The position numbers and the translations under genes are program-made. 64,000 nucleotides of DNA from Skermanella stibiiresistens SB22. Lineage in GTDB: Bacteria; Pseudomonadota; Alphaproteobacteria; Azospirillales; Azospirillaceae. Positions 8,259-18,856 of this stretch are shown here, one piece after another. The notes under the pieces are model-generated. The model ran no database searches, was not told the origin of the DNA, and worked only from the letters and a program-made list of their open reading frames with translations. Position 1 is the stretch's first letter, and each line of letters opens with the position of its first letter. The stretch spans positions 124,001 through 188,000 of the forward strand of contig NZ_AVFL01000012.1 of the NCBI RefSeq assembly GCF_000576635.1, read 5' to 3'.

Positions 8259-10250
8259 CTAGACGTCGATGTCCTGGACGAACTTGGCGTTATCCTGGAT
8301 GTATTGGAACCGCAGTTCCGGCTTGCGGCCCATCAGGCTTTCCACCAGAGACTTGGTCTGTTCGACCTCGCCCCGCATCTCCGGGTCATGGGTATCCGGC
8401 ACCACCACGCGCAGCAGGGTTCGCTTGGTCGGGTCCATGGTGGTTTCCTTGAGCTGCGACGGCTGCATCTCGCCAAGGCCCTTGAAGCGGCTCAGTTCGA
8501 CCTTCTTACCGGCGAAGACCGTCTTGAGCAGTTCCTCCTTGTGGATGTCGTCGCGGGCGTAGACCGACTTGCCGCCGTGGGAAACGCGGTAGAGCGGCGG
8601 CAGGGCCAGGTACAGGTGACCGTTCTGGATCAGGCCGGGCATCTCCCGGTAGAAGAAGGTCATCAGCAGCGAGGCGATGTGCGCGCCGTCGACATCGGCG
8701 TCGGTCATGATGATGACCCGCTCGTAGCGCAGCTTCTCCGACGAGAAGTCGCGCCCGACGCCGCAGCCCAGCGCCTGGATCAAGTCGCTCAGTTCCTGGT
8801 TGGCGCGCATCTTGTCGGCCGTGGCGCTCGCCACGTTGAGGATCTTGCCCCGCAGCGGCAGGATGGCCTGGGTTTCCCGGTTGCGCGCCTGCTTGGCCGA
8901 ACCGCCCGCCGAGTCGCCCTCGACCAGGAAGACCTCGGTGCCGTCCGGCGTGTTGCGGCTGCAATCCGCCAGCTTGCCGGGCAGGCGGAGCTTGCGGGTC
9001 GCGGTCTTGCGCGACATCTCCTTGGCTTGACGCTTCCGCTGGCGCTCCTCGGCCTTCTCGATCAGGTGGTCGAGCAGGACGTTGCTGGCGGCGGGGTCGG
9101 CGGATAGCCAGTGGTCGAAGTGATCCTTGACGGCGGCCTCGACCAGCCGGGCCGCTTCGGCCGTCGCCAGCTTCTCCTTGGTCTGGCCTTGGAAGGACGG
9201 ATCGCGGATGAAAACCGACAGCAGGATATTGGCGCCGCCGAACACGTCGTCCGCCGTGACCTGACCGGCCCGCTTGTTGTTGACCAGCTCGCCAAACGAT
9301 TTCAGCCCGCGGATCAACGCCGCGCGCAGGCCCATCTCATGGCTGCCGCCCTGTGGCGTCGGGACGGTGTTGCAATAGGAGTGGATGAAGCCCTCCTCGT
9401 CCTCTGGCCACGCGATGGCCCATTCCGCCCGGCCGGCGTCGCCGGGGAACGGCACCTCGCCGGCGAAGGGGGCGGGGGTCAGAGCTTTGCGGTCCTTCAG
9501 CGCGGCGGTCAGGTAGTCGTTCAACCCACCGGGGAACCGCAGCGTTTCCGAGGCCGGCGTCACCGCGTCGGTGCCCAGCAGTTCGGGATCGCAGGCCCAG
9601 CGGATCTCGACGCCCTTGTAGAGATATGCCTTCGACCGCGCCATGCGGTACAGCCGCTCCGGCTTGAAGGCGGCGCCCTCGCCGAAGATCAGCGGATCGG
9701 GATGGAACTTGATGGTGGTGCCACGCCGGTTGTTGACCGGACCCAGCCCGACCAAGTCGCCAACGGCGAGGCCGCGGCTGTAGCTTTGGGTGTAGAGCTG
9801 GCGGTCTCGGGCGATCTCCACCGTCAGGCGATCCGACAGGGCGTTGACGACGGACAGGCCGACGCCATGCAGGCCGCCGGACGTGGCATAGGCCTTGCCG
9901 CTGAACTTGCCACCGGAGTGCAGCGTCGTCATGATCACTTCAAGCGCCGATTTGCCGGGGTATTTGGGGTGCTCGTCGATCGGGATGCCGCGCCCGTTGT
10001 CGCGGATCGTCACGGTGGCGTCGAGCGCCAGTTCCAAGTCGATTCGGCTGGCGTGGCCGGCGACGGCCTCGTCCATGGCGTTGTCAAGGATTTCGGCCAC
10101 GAGATGATGGAGGGCGCGTTCGTCCGTGCCGCCGATATACATGCCGGGCCGGCGGCGCACAGGTTCCAGCCCCTCCAGCACCTCGATGTCCTGGGCGGAG
10201 TAGCTGTCTTCCTTGCGCACCGTGTTTTGAAATAAATCGCTCATGGCCAT
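8259..10250 (-). CDS. parE: DNA topoisomerase IV subunit B (ParE)
   Basis: 663 residues. The N-terminal GHKL ATPase has LDNAMDEAVAG, DNGRGIP and GGLHGVGLSVVNAL. A transducer domain follows, then the TOPRIM domain with EGDSAGGSA and the metal-binding DADVDGAHI. The length and the missing GyrB-type insert fit ParE. It decatenates daughter chromosomes with ParC, which is not in this window. ATG codons at 10250 and 10244 are both possible starts. It is divergent from the thioesterase gene, with a 107-bp AT-rich promoter region between them. Confidence 0.95.
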   Translation of the reverse strand: MAMSDLFQNTVRKEDSYSAQDIEVLEGLEPVRRRPGMYIGGTDERALHHLVAEILDNAMDEAVAGHASRIDLELALDATVTIRDNGRGIPIDEHPKYPGKSALEVIMTTLHSGGKFSGKAYATSGGLHGVGLSVVNALSDRLTVEIARDRQLYTQSYSRGLAVGDLVGLGPVNNRRGTTIKFHPDPLIFGEGAAFKPERLYRMARSKAYLYKGVEIRWACDPELLGTDAVTPASETLRFPGGLNDYLTAALKDRKALTPAPFAGEVPFPGDAGRAEWAIAWPEDEEGFIHSYCNTVPTPQGGSHEMGLRAALIRGLKSFGELVNNKRAGQVTADDVFGGANILLSVFIRDPSFQGQTKEKLATAEAARLVEAAVKDHFDHWLSADPAASNVLLDHLIEKAEERQRKRQAKEMSRKTATRKLRLPGKLADCSRNTPDGTEVFLVEGDSAGGSAKQARNRETQAILPLRGKILNVASATADKMRANQELSDLIQALGCGVGRDFSSEKLRYERVIIMTDADVDGAHIASLLMTFFYREMPGLIQNGHLYLALPPLYRVSHGGKSVYARDDIHKEELLKTVFAGKKVELSRFKGLGEMQPSQLKETTMDPTKRTLLRVVVPDTHDPEMRGEVEQTKSLVESLMGRKPELRFQYIQDNAKFVQDIDV

Positions 10251-10357
10251 ATTATAGGAATTAGATCACTGCCGACGCAAGGGATGCGGTGTCGCGGTAT
10301 GAATCGATCACAATATTTGGTATTCGGATTTGCTCCCCAACTCAAGAGGAAGCGGCG

Positions 10358-10759
10358 ATGTCGGAACAGGAACCGGATTTCAGCCATGGCCCGGCGTTGC
10401 GGACGATCGCGATGCCGGCCGACACCAACCCCAACGGCGACATCTTCGGCGGCTGGCTGCTGTCACAGATGGACGTCGCGGGAGGCATGGTCGCCGCCCG
10501 CCGGGCCGGGGGCAGGGTCGCCACCGTCGGCATCGAGGCGATGAAGTTCCACCAGCCCGTGCTGATCGGCGACGAGGTCAGCTGCTACTGCGCCGTGATC
10601 CGAGTCGGCCGGACCTCCTTGTCGATCAAGGTCGACACCTGGATCAGGCGGGGCTTGGCGCGGACCGCTGCCAAGGTGACCGAAGGCGTCTTCACCTATG
10701 TCGCGATCGGTGAGGATCGCCGGCCCCGCCCGGTGCCGCCGGATGTCCTCAGCGTCTGA
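10358..10759 (+). CDS. Acyl-CoA thioesterase, YciA-type hotdog
   Basis: 133 residues from ATG 10358, selected for the AAGAGGAAG ribosome site just before it; a longer frame opens at 10289. The hotdog motif with catalytic Asp (ADTNPNGDIFGGWLLSQMD) and the stretch KFHQPV identify a YciA/acyl-CoA hydrolase that releases free acid from acyl-CoA. Cytoplasmic. Its 3' end overlaps by 11 bases the end of a tiny lipoprotein gene on the other strand. Confidence 0.88.
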   Translation: MSEQEPDFSHGPALRTIAMPADTNPNGDIFGGWLLSQMDVAGGMVAARRAGGRVATVGIEAMKFHQPVLIGDEVSCYCAVIRVGRTSLSIKVDTWIRRGLARTAAKVTEGVFTYVAIGEDRRPRPVPPDVLSV

Positions 10760-10916
10760 GGCCGGGAGCGGCGCCCGATCCCTCGGGAGGAAGCCAGGCC
10801 GCGTCGGCGGCGGGTGGCGATGCCGGTTCGTGGAGCGACATCGAGTCGTCACCGCATCCAGTGACACCGCCGATCATGAGCAAAGGAATCAAGACGAGCC
10901 AAAATTTGCCGCACAT
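10749..10916 (-). CDS. Tiny predicted lipoprotein (55 residues)
   Basis: Short frame from ATG 10916, preceded by AAGGAATTGG. The protein begins MCGKFWLVLIPLLMIGG, a positively charged then hydrophobic signal. It has a good lipobox VTGC with the Cys at residue 21. A mature part of 34 residues follows, rich in Pro, Ala and Asp. No family is recognised. It converges with the thioesterase and overlaps its last 11 bases. Codon choice is GC-rich in the mature part, as in neighbouring genes. The call rests on the combination of ribosome site, signal and lipobox. Confidence 0.6.
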   Translation of the reverse strand: MCGKFWLVLIPLLMIGGVTGCGDDSMSLHEPASPPAADAAWLPPEGSGAAPGLRR

Positions 10917-11108
10917 CCAAACCAATTCCTTCCATTAACATAGTCGCCAACCCGGACATCCCGGGCTGTTCGGGTGAAATCCAGTGTTATGACGGTACGG
11001 ACAACACGGAAGCGTCTCGACTATTCCCGGTAATCTTCGGGACATTTTTGAGGCTCGCTACAAAGTCCAATCAAGCATCGCTATATTGGTGTCGAAGGAG
11101 TAACGAGC

Positions 11109-11627
11109 ATGTCCGAACTTGAGACGGCAAGCTGTGCTTCGCCACCCTGCCTCGCCGCCGAGATCGACCCCGCGTATTCCAAGGCGCCCATCGCCGATCC
11201 GATCGCGGACGACGAATTGGCGCGGCGGCTGAACGTCATGCTGGAGGTTGGCCGCGCCAGCGCGAAGGCGCTGACCGCGCTCGTGGCGGAGTTCGAGCCG
11301 CCCGAGGCCACGGACCTGCTGATGTCGGTCCAGCGCAATCAGGCGCGTTTCTGTGGTGTCCTGACACGCGTCGTCACCCAGTTGGGAGAGACGCCGTCCC
11401 ACGCCACCAGCGGCCTCCACGACGAGGTGCTTGGGCTCGACGCCTTGGGCGAGCGGCTGGCGTTGCTCAATGGCGGGATGGCCTGGGTCGTCGGACAGTT
11501 CGACGACACCTTGCCCCGCGTCGCCAGCGACGAGCTGTGCGGCGTCCTGGCGGACCTGCGGGAAACCCATCGCGTCGACTTGAAGGATTGCGAAACCCTG
11601 CTCGACTGGTTCAGTCAGCGGGGCTGA
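11109..11627 (+). CDS. Hypothetical protein resembling DUF6306
   Basis: 172 residues, soluble and acidic. The stretch [20 protein letters not shown] followed by a helical region and [16 protein letters not shown] resembles the DUF6306 family; the function of that family is not established. No signal peptide. About 190 bp of non-coding DNA precedes it. An AAGGAG-like site (GAAGGAGTAACGAGC) lies just before the ATG. The end overlaps by 17 bp the end of the convergent DUF454 gene. Confidence 0.7.
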   Translation: MSELETASCASPPCLAAEIDPAYSKAPIADPIADDELARRLNVMLEVGRASAKALTALVAEFEPPEATDLLMSVQRNQARFCGVLTRVVTQLGETPSHATSGLHDEVLGLDALGERLALLNGGMAWVVGQFDDTLPRVASDELCGVLADLRETHRVDLKDCETLLDWFSQRG

Positions 11628-12117
11628 CGCGCGGTTCGGTTTCCGGACTGGGCGGCCGACTCGGCCGTGTCAGGATATAGGCGGCGACCACGGTCACGAC
11701 GGTGAAGTGGATGGCTGGCAGCACCCAGTCCTGGGCCACGAACAGGATGACCAGGATCAGGCTGCCATACATGCCCACCACCGACATGACCTTGCCGACG
11801 ACCGGGATGACACCGTGCCTGTTCCAGGCGGTCAACGGCGGGCCGAACCAGGGATGGTTGTAAAGCCAGCGGTGGAAACGCTCCGAACTGCGCGAGAAGG
11901 CCCAGGCGGCGACGATCAGGAAAGGCGCCGTCGGCAGCACCGGCAGGAACACCCCCAGCGTGCCCAGCCCAACCATCACGAAGCCCAGCGCCATCAGCGC
12001 GTGGCGCGTCACGGGGTTCATCGGGGCGGAGCTGTCGGTTTCCGGTAGCGCCGGAGGGGAGGGCGGTGGATCGCCATGGGTCCGCATGATCTCTCGCCGC
12101 CGCTCCCTTGGGGTCAT
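11611..12117 (-). CDS. DUF454 (YbaN-like) inner-membrane protein
   Basis: 168 residues. After a polar N-terminus, residues 39-150 hold the DUF454 pattern [32 protein letters not shown] and NHPWFGPPL, with three to four membrane segments. Function unknown. The start codon overlaps the stop of the acyl-CoA ligase gene (ATGA at 12114-12117), so it is translationally coupled to that gene. A shorter start at the Met before NPVTRH is possible. Confidence 0.85.
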   Translation of the reverse strand: MTPRERRREIMRTHGDPPPSPPALPETDSSAPMNPVTRHALMALGFVMVGLGTLGVFLPVLPTAPFLIVAAWAFSRSSERFHRWLYNHPWFGPPLTAWNRHGVIPVVGKVMSVVGMYGSLILVILFVAQDWVLPAIHFTVVTVVAAYILTRPSRPPSPETEPRVSPAD

Positions 12118-13748
12118 TCCGCCGCGGTGGGCAAGCGGTAATCCTTGAATTGCTCACGCAACCTGGTCTTCAACAGCTTGCCGGTCGCGGTATGCGGCAA
12201 TTCCTCGACGAACACAATGTCGTCCGGCAGCCACCATTTGGCGACCTTGCCCTCGAAGAATTCCAAAAGGCCTTCCCGGGTCAGGTCGCTGCCCGGCCGG
12301 CGGATCACGACCAGCAGGGGCCGCTCGTCCCATTTGGGATGGGCGACGCCGATCGCCGCCGCCTCCACCACGTCCGGGTGGGCGACCGCCGTGTTCTCCA
12401 GCTCGATCGAGCTGATCCACTCGCCGCCCGACTTGATGACATCCTTGCTGCGGTCGGTGATGCTCATGTAGCCATCGGCGTCGATGGTGGCGACGTCGCC
12501 GGTCGAGAACCAGCCATCCTCGTCATGGGTCGGCCCTGGCTCCTCCTTGAAGTAGCGGGCGCAGACCCAGGGGCCGGACACCTTGAGGTGGCCGAAGGCG
12601 ACATCGTCGTGGGGCAGGGGCTTGTCCTCGTCGTCGACGATCTTCATGCGGATGCCGAAGATCGGGCGACCCTGCTTGGCGCGGATCGCCATCTTCGCGT
12701 CCTCGGACAAGCCATCCATGCCCGGCTTCAGCCGCGAGACGGAGCCGATCGGCGAGGTTTCCGACATGCCCCAGGCGTGGATCAGGTCGACGCCGAACTC
12801 GTCTTGGAAGGTCTCGATCATGGCGCGCGGCGCCGCCGAGCCGCCCACGACGGTCCGGGTCAGGCTGCCGAACCTCTTGCCCGTCTCCCGCATGTGGCGG
12901 AGCAGCCCGGCCCAGATCGTGGGCACGCCCGCGCTGAGGGTGACGCCTCCCAACTCCATCAGCCCATGCAGGCTCTCTCCATCCATCCGGGCGCCGGGGA
13001 ACACCAGCTTGGCCCCCGCCATGGGTGCCGCGTAGGGCAGGCCCCAGGCGTTGACGTGGAACATAGGCACCACCGGCATGACCACGTCGCGGCAGGACAG
13101 GCCGAGCGCGTCGGGCAGGGCGATCGCGTAGCTGTGGAGCACCGTCGAGCGGTGGGTGTACAGCACGCCCTTGGGATTGCCGGTGGTGCCGGAGGTATAG
13201 CAGAGCGAGGAGGCCGTGCCCTCGTCGAACACCGGCCAGTCGAACCGGTCGGAATGGCCGCGCACCAGCGTCTCGTAGCACAGGACGTTGGGCAGCGATG
13301 TCTCCGGCATGTGGTCGCGGTCGGTCATCACCACGGTGCCCTTGACCGCCTTGAGGCTGTCGGCGATGCCTTCGAGCAGCGGCACGAAGGTCAGGTCGAC
13401 GAACAGGTAGGAATCCTCGGCGTGGTTGATGATGTAGGAGATCTGCGGCGGAAACAGGCGCGGGTTGATGGTGTGGCAGACCGCCCCCATTCCCGAGGTC
13501 GCGTAGTAGATCTCGAAATGCCGGAAGCCGTTCCACGCCACGGTGCCAATCCTGTCGCCCGGCTCCACACCAAGCGCCACCAGGGCGTTGGCCAACTGGC
13601 GCGCCCGCTTGGCCGCCTCGGCGTAGGTGTAGGTGTGGATGGGTCCCTCGATCGTGCGGGACACGATCTCGGTGGTTCCGTGATACTCCTCCGCGTGGCC
13701 GAGCAGCGAGGAGATCAACAGCGGCTGATCCATCATGAGTCCGCGCAT
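12114..13748 (-). CDS. Fatty acyl-CoA ligase, AlkK/long-chain type
   Basis: 544 residues from ATG 13748, which has GGGAGG ten bases upstream. AMP-forming adenylation enzyme: P-loop [16 protein letters not shown] near residue 185, [11 protein letters not shown], and the hinge motif [11 protein letters not shown] ... [15 protein letters not shown]. The C-terminal catalytic lysine region is [12 protein letters not shown]. It activates medium- or long-chain fatty acids with ATP and CoA and is most similar in layout to AlkK and related ligases; the substrate cannot be read from sequence. It forms an operon with the DUF454 gene. Confidence 0.9.
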   Translation of the reverse strand: MRGLMMDQPLLISSLLGHAEEYHGTTEIVSRTIEGPIHTYTYAEAAKRARQLANALVALGVEPGDRIGTVAWNGFRHFEIYYATSGMGAVCHTINPRLFPPQISYIINHAEDSYLFVDLTFVPLLEGIADSLKAVKGTVVMTDRDHMPETSLPNVLCYETLVRGHSDRFDWPVFDEGTASSLCYTSGTTGNPKGVLYTHRSTVLHSYAIALPDALGLSCRDVVMPVVPMFHVNAWGLPYAAPMAGAKLVFPGARMDGESLHGLMELGGVTLSAGVPTIWAGLLRHMRETGKRFGSLTRTVVGGSAAPRAMIETFQDEFGVDLIHAWGMSETSPIGSVSRLKPGMDGLSEDAKMAIRAKQGRPIFGIRMKIVDDEDKPLPHDDVAFGHLKVSGPWVCARYFKEEPGPTHDEDGWFSTGDVATIDADGYMSITDRSKDVIKSGGEWISSIELENTAVAHPDVVEAAAIGVAHPKWDERPLLVVIRRPGSDLTREGLLEFFEGKVAKWWLPDDIVFVEELPHTATGKLLKTRLREQFKDYRLPTAAE

Positions 13749-13830
13749 GGTCACCAAACCTCCCTATTTCGTTCGATCTTGCTTTTGCGCGATCATACGA
13801 AATCGGAGGCCGCGATCACAGGACTCCCGG

Positions 13831-15387
13831 TCACAGGGCTCCTGCCCCCACGACTCCTGGTAACGTCCCTTTGTCCATGAAGGCGTGCCACGAGCCCTCG
13901 GTCACCGTGGCGGTCGCGGCGGCGATGTCGGGCGCGAAATAACGGTCGCGGTCGTAGAACGGCACGCGGCCGCGAACGATCGCCAGCGCGTCCCGTAGGG
14001 CCGGTGATGTTTCCAGCGGCTTGTGGAAGTCGATCCCCTGGCAGGCGGCCAGCAGCTCGATCGCAACGATCGCCGCCGTGTTCGCCGCCATGTCGCCCAG
14101 CCGGCGCGCGCCGTGGGTCGCCATGCTGACATGGTCCTCCTGATTGGCGGAGGTCGGCAGGCTGTCGACGCTGGCGGGATGGGCCAGCTGCTTGTTCTCC
14201 GACGCCAATGCCGCCGCCGTCACCTGGGCGATCATGAAGCCGGAGTTGAGGCCGCCCTCCGCCACCAGGAAGGGCGGCAAGCCGCTGAGCGTGGTGTCCA
14301 TCAGCAGGGCGGTGCGCCGCTCCGACAGGGCGCCGGTCTCGGCGATGGCGAGCGCCAGCACGTCCGCCGCCATGGCGACCGGTTCCGCGTGGAAGTTGCC
14401 GCCGGACAGGATATCCCCACTGTCCGGGAAGACCAGCGGGTTGTCGGTGACGGCGTTGGCTTCGCGTTCCAGCACCTGGGCCGCGAATCGCAGATGATCG
14501 AGGCAGGCGCCCATCACCTGCGGCTGGCAGCGCAGCGAATAGGGGTCCTGGACCCGTTCGTCGCCGGTCAGATGGGAGTGGCGGATGGCGCTGCCCGACA
14601 GCAGGCGGCGCAGGATGGCCGCGACGTCGATCTGGCCGGGCTGCCCTCGCAGTTCGTGGATGCGGGGATCGAACGGCACGTCGCTGCCGCGCGCGGCGTC
14701 GACCGACAGCGCGCCCGCGACCAGTCCGCCGGCGAGGCAATCCTCGGCGCCGAATAGTCCGACCAGCGCCAGCGCGGTGGAGACCTGGGTGCCGTTGAGC
14801 AGGGCCAGCCCCTCCTTGGCCTCCAGCACCAGCGGCTCGATCCCGGCCTCGGCCAAGGCTTGGGCGGCCGGGACGACCCTATCGCCGACCGACGCCTCGC
14901 CAACGCCGATCAGGACCGTCGTCATGTGGGCCAATGGCGCCAAGTCGCCGGAAGCCCCAACCGAGCCCTTGGAGGGTATGACGGGCAGGACACCGTGGTT
15001 CGCCAGGGCCAGCAGCGTCTCGACCACCACCGGCCGGACCCCCGATTGTCCGCGAGCCAGGCTGGCCGCCTTGAGCGCCAGGATCAGGCGCACGGTATCT
15101 GGCGCCAAAGGGGCCCCGGTGCCGGCGGCGTGCGACAGCACGAGGCGGGTCTGAAGCTCCCGCAGGTTCTCCGAGGGGATGCGCTTTCGCGCCAGCAGGC
15201 CGAACCCGGTGTTGATGCCATAGGCGGCGTCGCCCCGCGCCACCACCGCCGCCACCGTGGCGGCGGCCGCCTCCGTCCGCTCGCGCCATCCGTCCGCCAG
15301 CGCCAAGGGAAGGGTGGCGTCCCGCGCGACCGCGCGCAGCAGGGGCAGCGACAACCGCGCCGGTTCCATAGTGAGGGGGTCGGCCAT
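13831..15387 (-). CDS. hutH: Histidine ammonia-lyase HutH
   Basis: 518 residues from ATG 15387 (AGGAAG seven bases upstream). The autocatalytic MIO cofactor triad Ala-Ser-Gly is at residues 145-147 inside [15 protein letters not shown]. Tyr of YGINTGFG near residue 56 and the C-terminal NQEDHVSMA motif are also present. It deaminates histidine to urocanate in histidine catabolism. Other hut genes are not adjacent, which is unusual because hutH is often clustered with hutU/hutI/hutG. Confidence 0.93.
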   Translation of the reverse strand: MADPLTMEPARLSLPLLRAVARDATLPLALADGWRERTEAAAATVAAVVARGDAAYGINTGFGLLARKRIPSENLRELQTRLVLSHAAGTGAPLAPDTVRLILALKAASLARGQSGVRPVVVETLLALANHGVLPVIPSKGSVGASGDLAPLAHMTTVLIGVGEASVGDRVVPAAQALAEAGIEPLVLEAKEGLALLNGTQVSTALALVGLFGAEDCLAGGLVAGALSVDAARGSDVPFDPRIHELRGQPGQIDVAAILRRLLSGSAIRHSHLTGDERVQDPYSLRCQPQVMGACLDHLRFAAQVLEREANAVTDNPLVFPDSGDILSGGNFHAEPVAMAADVLALAIAETGALSERRTALLMDTTLSGLPPFLVAEGGLNSGFMIAQVTAAALASENKQLAHPASVDSLPTSANQEDHVSMATHGARRLGDMAANTAAIVAIELLAACQGIDFHKPLETSPALRDALAIVRGRVPFYDRDRYFAPDIAAATATVTEGSWHAFMDKGTLPGVVGAGAL

Positions 15388-15433
15388 GGTGCAACTTCCT
15401 ATCAATGCCGAGGACTGCAACCCTCGGGGACGA

Positions 15434-15838
15434 TCAGGCGCCCAGCCGCCTCACCGCCAAGTCGAGCGCCATGCGCAACTGCACGGCGGAATAGGGTTTC
15501 TGGACGAACCCCAGGGGGTAGGTCGAGGTGATCCTGCTCATGGTTTGGTGGTCGGTATAGGCGGACAGGTAGACGGACCGGATGCCGAATTCCGCGCGGA
15601 GCCGGCGGGCGGTGTCGATGCCGTCGGTCGGACCGCGTAGCCGGATGTCCATCAGCGCCAATTCCGGTTGTGTCCTGCCGGCGAGCGCCAAGGCTTCCGG
15701 TTCCGATGCCGCCACGCCGCAAACCTCGTATCCAAGCTCGTCCAGCGTGCAGCGTATGCCCAAGGCGACAAGGGCGTCATCCTCGACGATCATGATCCGC
15801 ACCCGCCTGACCGTCGTCGGCTCGGCACTGTCAGTCAT
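15434..15838 (-). CDS. Stand-alone response-regulator receiver protein
   Basis: 134 residues forming a single receiver domain: acidic pair [10 protein letters not shown] near residue 18, phosphorylated Asp in [10 protein letters not shown] near residue 64, the Ser/Thr switch VYLSAYTD, and Lys in VQKPYS near residue 115. No DNA-binding output domain. Such proteins act in phosphorelays or protein interaction. It precedes hutH on the same strand with 46 bp between, but a functional link is not evident. Confidence 0.88.
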   Translation of the reverse strand: MTDSAEPTTVRRVRIMIVEDDALVALGIRCTLDELGYEVCGVAASEPEALALAGRTQPELALMDIRLRGPTDGIDTARRLRAEFGIRSVYLSAYTDHQTMSRITSTYPLGFVQKPYSAVQLRMALDLAVRRLGA

Positions 15839-16344
15839 CGATGTCTCGCACTGGAAGAATATCTCTCATACTGATGGCGTGCCCGTGAAGTCGGTGCGGT
15901 TGTCCGAGTCTTTCGTCCCTTTGGCGAATGGCATGGCGATTCGCGATCCAGGTCGACACGCCGGAACGCGGAACACTGTCGGCCCGCAGGTCGCCATCGC
16001 GCCATCCTTCCTATTCATACTCCTGATAAGAGCGGCTTGATGGAACTTTAACCATGCGAGATTATAATGAAAAAAAAATGAGGCAAGCCGTATCCCGTCG
16101 AAGTCCGACTCGGACGCCGGCTGGAAGGCTGAAAAACACCGATCACCGAGCACTTTTCCCCTTCCCGATCTGTCAGGCATTTGAGGCAAGTCCGGGTATC
16201 CGTCCGGTTGGACGGCTTGGCCGTACTTTAACCTTCGTCATAGAGTCATGCCACAAGTAACTGAAAAGGAATGAAACAAAGTTCTTAATTTGTTAACCAA
16301 TGCCAGTTAATGATTTGGGTGGCAGTGTTTTTCCAGGAACCATC
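15839..16344 (+). other. Non-coding region between receiver gene and D,D-carboxypeptidase
   Basis: About 500 bp with lower GC than its surroundings, notably near 16045-16080 and 16250-16320. It must hold the divergent promoters of the receiver gene and the carboxypeptidase. Open frames here have no recognisable protein features or ribosome sites, and I see no tRNA, strong terminator or repeat. Confidence 0.5.
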
Positions 16345-17598
16345 ATGTTTCGCCGCCTTACCGATTTGCAGTCCCGCATCACCTTCGCCGCGGCTCTCGT
16401 TTTCGCCTTGGCGTTCTCCGTTCCGGCCATGGCGGCGGCACCGCCGTATGCAGAACTCCTGATGGATCCGGCCACGGGTGCCGTGCTGGTCGCGGAGAAC
16501 CCGGACCGCGAGACCCAGCCCGCCTCCTTGACCAAGATGATGACGCTGTTCCTTGCGTTCGACGCCCTGGACAAGAGCGAGTTGACGCTCGACCAATTCA
16601 TCCCGGTGTCGCGGCGTGCCCAGAACATGGCGCCGTCGAAGCTGGGGCTGATCGCCGGCACCTCGATCAAGGTCGAGGACGCGATCCTGGGGCTGGTGAC
16701 CCGTTCGGCGAACGACGCGGCGGTCGTGCTGGCCGAGGCGATCGGCGGCACCGAGGAGGGTTTCGCGGAGATGATGACGACGAAGGCGCGCATCCTGGGC
16801 ATGCGCAACACCACCTTCGTCAACGCGTCCGGCTTGCCGAACTCTCGGCAGAAGACGACTGCGCGCGACATCGCGGCGTTGTCGCAGGCACTGATCAAGA
16901 CCCACACCCGCCACTTTCCGTATTTCAGCCGCGCCAGCTTCTCCTACAACGGCGCCGTGGTTCAGTCGCACAACAGGTTGATGAGCCGCTATGACGGCAT
17001 GGATGGCATCAAGACGGGTTTCGTCAACGCCTCGGGCTTCAACCTCGCCGCCACGGCGATGCGCGACGGCCGCCGCCTGATCGCGGTCGTGCTGGGCGGC
17101 CGCAGCGCCCGTGACCGCGACAACAGGGTCGCGGCCCTGCTGGATCATGGTTTTGGCGTGGCACCCCTCAAACGTCCGGTGGCGACCGTCGAGGTCGCGG
17201 CCGTGGTTCCCGCCGTCCGCGCCGCTCTCAAGGCCGACGCCGTGGATCGAACCGAGAAGGCCGCCCGCGACAAGACGAAAGTCGCCGTGCCGCCCAAGGC
17301 GGGCACCTTGAAGGCCAACGCGGTCAAGGCTGTCGGCAAGGTCAAACCAGCCGCCAAGGGTGAAAGCTGGTCGATCCAGATCGGCAGCTACAAGAGCCAG
17401 AAGGCCGGTCAGGTCGGCTTGGGCGTCGCGAGCAAGGCCATCGCCGTCCAGGTCAAGGGGGCTGACACCACCGTCATCAAGAATCGGAGCGGCATGTTCC
17501 AGGCCCGCTTCACCGGGATGACCAAGGCCGCCGCGGAGCAGGCGTGCTCCCGCCTGGAGGCCAAGGGGCAGGATTGCTTGGTGTTGGCTCCGCGCTGA
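16345..17598 (+). CDS. D-alanyl-D-alanine carboxypeptidase with C-terminal SPOR domain (DacF/PBP5-like)
   Basis: 417 residues from ATG 16345 (AGGAA upstream). Signal peptide ends near AMAAA. The serine-peptidase S11 motifs are SLTK (nucleophile Ser and Lys), SAN, and KTG in GIKTGFVN. A Lys/Ala-rich linker leads to a SPOR domain (about 350-417, SWSIQIGSYKSQKAG), which binds denuded peptidoglycan at the septum. It trims the terminal D-Ala of peptidoglycan stem peptides in the periplasm. The PBP5-type amphipathic membrane anchor is replaced by SPOR, as in many alphaproteobacteria. Confidence 0.92.
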   Translation: MFRRLTDLQSRITFAAALVFALAFSVPAMAAAPPYAELLMDPATGAVLVAENPDRETQPASLTKMMTLFLAFDALDKSELTLDQFIPVSRRAQNMAPSKLGLIAGTSIKVEDAILGLVTRSANDAAVVLAEAIGGTEEGFAEMMTTKARILGMRNTTFVNASGLPNSRQKTTARDIAALSQALIKTHTRHFPYFSRASFSYNGAVVQSHNRLMSRYDGMDGIKTGFVNASGFNLAATAMRDGRRLIAVVLGGRSARDRDNRVAALLDHGFGVAPLKRPVATVEVAAVVPAVRAALKADAVDRTEKAARDKTKVAVPPKAGTLKANAVKAVGKVKPAAKGESWSIQIGSYKSQKAGQVGLGVASKAIAVQVKGADTTVIKNRSGMFQARFTGMTKAAAEQACSRLEAKGQDCLVLAPR

Positions 17599-17638
17599 GC
17601 GCCAGACCAATCACCCGATCAGGGCCGGTGAACTCCCG

Positions 17639-18097
17639 TCACAGGCCATGGGTGGACGGATCAAGCTTCAGGATCCTGGCGATCTCCAACGCCGCGTCCC
17701 GCTCCGGTTGCGTCAAGGCGCCGTCGCTTCCAGCTCCTCCGACGTCCAGGGCCGCGCGCAGGACCAGGGCCCGCTGATCCTCGGGCGCGTCCGAGAAATC
17801 CGCCAGCACGGCCAGCGCCCTGTCATGGCCGAATTTCGTGTCGCGGTCGTAATTGGACAGGTGCTTGGCGAGGACGCGGTGGATATCCTCCGTCCGCGTG
17901 GCGTCGCCCATGAGGCATCCCAGCGCCTCGTCGTCGATCTCGCGCAGTTCGGCCGGGTCGGTGGCGCCGTCGGCGAAGGCGACCAAGGCGCCGGCCGCGA
18001 CCACCGCCGGCACCAGCAAGGGCAGGTCATCCGATCCAACGCCGTGGCGGGCGCCGTGTTGGGCCAGATGGCCGATGAGCGCGTCTATGAATGACAT
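17639..18097 (-). CDS. TerB-like protein
   Basis: 152 residues from ATG 18097, behind a purine-rich stretch (GGGGGAAAG). The layout resembles TerB: a helical domain with VPAVVAAGALVAFADGATDPAELREID near the N-terminus and a C-terminal helix pair (DALTQPERDAALEIARIL-like). The acidic Ca-type patches are modest. TerB-family proteins are tied to tellurite resistance and membrane stress, but isolated copies like this have no defined function. Confidence 0.7.
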   Translation of the reverse strand: MSFIDALIGHLAQHGARHGVGSDDLPLLVPAVVAAGALVAFADGATDPAELREIDDEALGCLMGDATRTEDIHRVLAKHLSNYDRDTKFGHDRALAVLADFSDAPEDQRALVLRAALDVGGAGSDGALTQPERDAALEIARILKLDPSTHGL

Positions 18098-18243
18098 GGC
18101 TTGCTTTCCCCCGAAGGAACATGGCGACACCGGCGCCGCCCATCTTCACCGCATGTTCTTGTCGATCCAACCGCCATGCGTCAACACGATGATGGGAAGG
18201 TCGTCGCGGCGGCCTCGGCCGGTCCCTTCCCAACCGATCCGCC

Positions 18244-18531
18244 TCAGAGCGTGCAAGGTTCCATGACGGGCTTGCCGCGCCGGGGCCCGCCGGTGTGCTG
18301 GGTGATCGCCATGCCGTGTCTTTCGCGTTCGGCGCGATCCGCGTCCTGTCCGGGTTTCTCGGGATCGGCGTCGTCCGCCGTCTCGCCACGAGTCCGCAAT
18401 CTCCGCTCGGCCGCCTCCCTGAACGCGTGCTTCACCGACTCGGGGCGCCTGACCCAGGCCACTCCCGTGCGATCGCTCTCCTCATAAAGTCTTTGCGCCA
18501 GTTCTTCACGCTGTCTCGTGTTGGTCCCCAT
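18244..18531 (-). CDS. Small charged hypothetical protein
   Basis: 95 residues from ATG 18531, with GGAAGGGGG upstream; the open frame extends further upstream but without protein-like content. It begins MGTNTRQREELAQRLYEE and continues with the motif RTGVAWVRRPESVKHAFREAAERR. Arg- and Glu-rich, soluble. No family recognised. Moderate confidence that it is a gene, because the frame is open and the helix pattern is regular. Confidence 0.5.
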   Translation of the reverse strand: MGTNTRQREELAQRLYEESDRTGVAWVRRPESVKHAFREAAERRLRTRGETADDADPEKPGQDADRAERERHGMAITQHTGGPRRGKPVMEPCTL

Positions 18532-18856
18532 GGCACCCGCCCCCTTCCAGCATCGGTCCTTCCACGCTCGGCCGCCATTCCGGCGACATCCATCATCCAC
18601 GCGTGTTCCGCGCGGCGGAGCGGGCCATTCCCCCGTTCGAACCCGCGTCCGAACCAGCCGTACAGGCCTGTTGTCCTGGTGTCGCGAAGCCGTCCGGCGG
18701 GAAGGCTTCCTGATCCAGATGTAGGTCGCCGACCCCCGTTGGATCAGGGTGGCGGCCGGATTTAGCCGCCGCGTTATGGCGCATTGACCTTCCAGCGGCG
18801 GTAAGCGTTAGGTTGCCACCCGACGGTACGGGATTCCACGAGGGAGAGTTCGGCAA

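Noticed and set aside
12108-13880. 590-codon open frame on the plus strand
   Set aside because: It is exactly antisense to the acyl-CoA ligase, which has complete catalytic motifs. The product is low-complexity and Arg/Gly/His-rich, typical of a GC-rich shadow frame.
18593-18856. 87-codon minus-strand frame before the DUF305 gene
   Set aside because: Low-complexity product, no ribosome site and overlap with the region expected to hold the DUF305 promoter.
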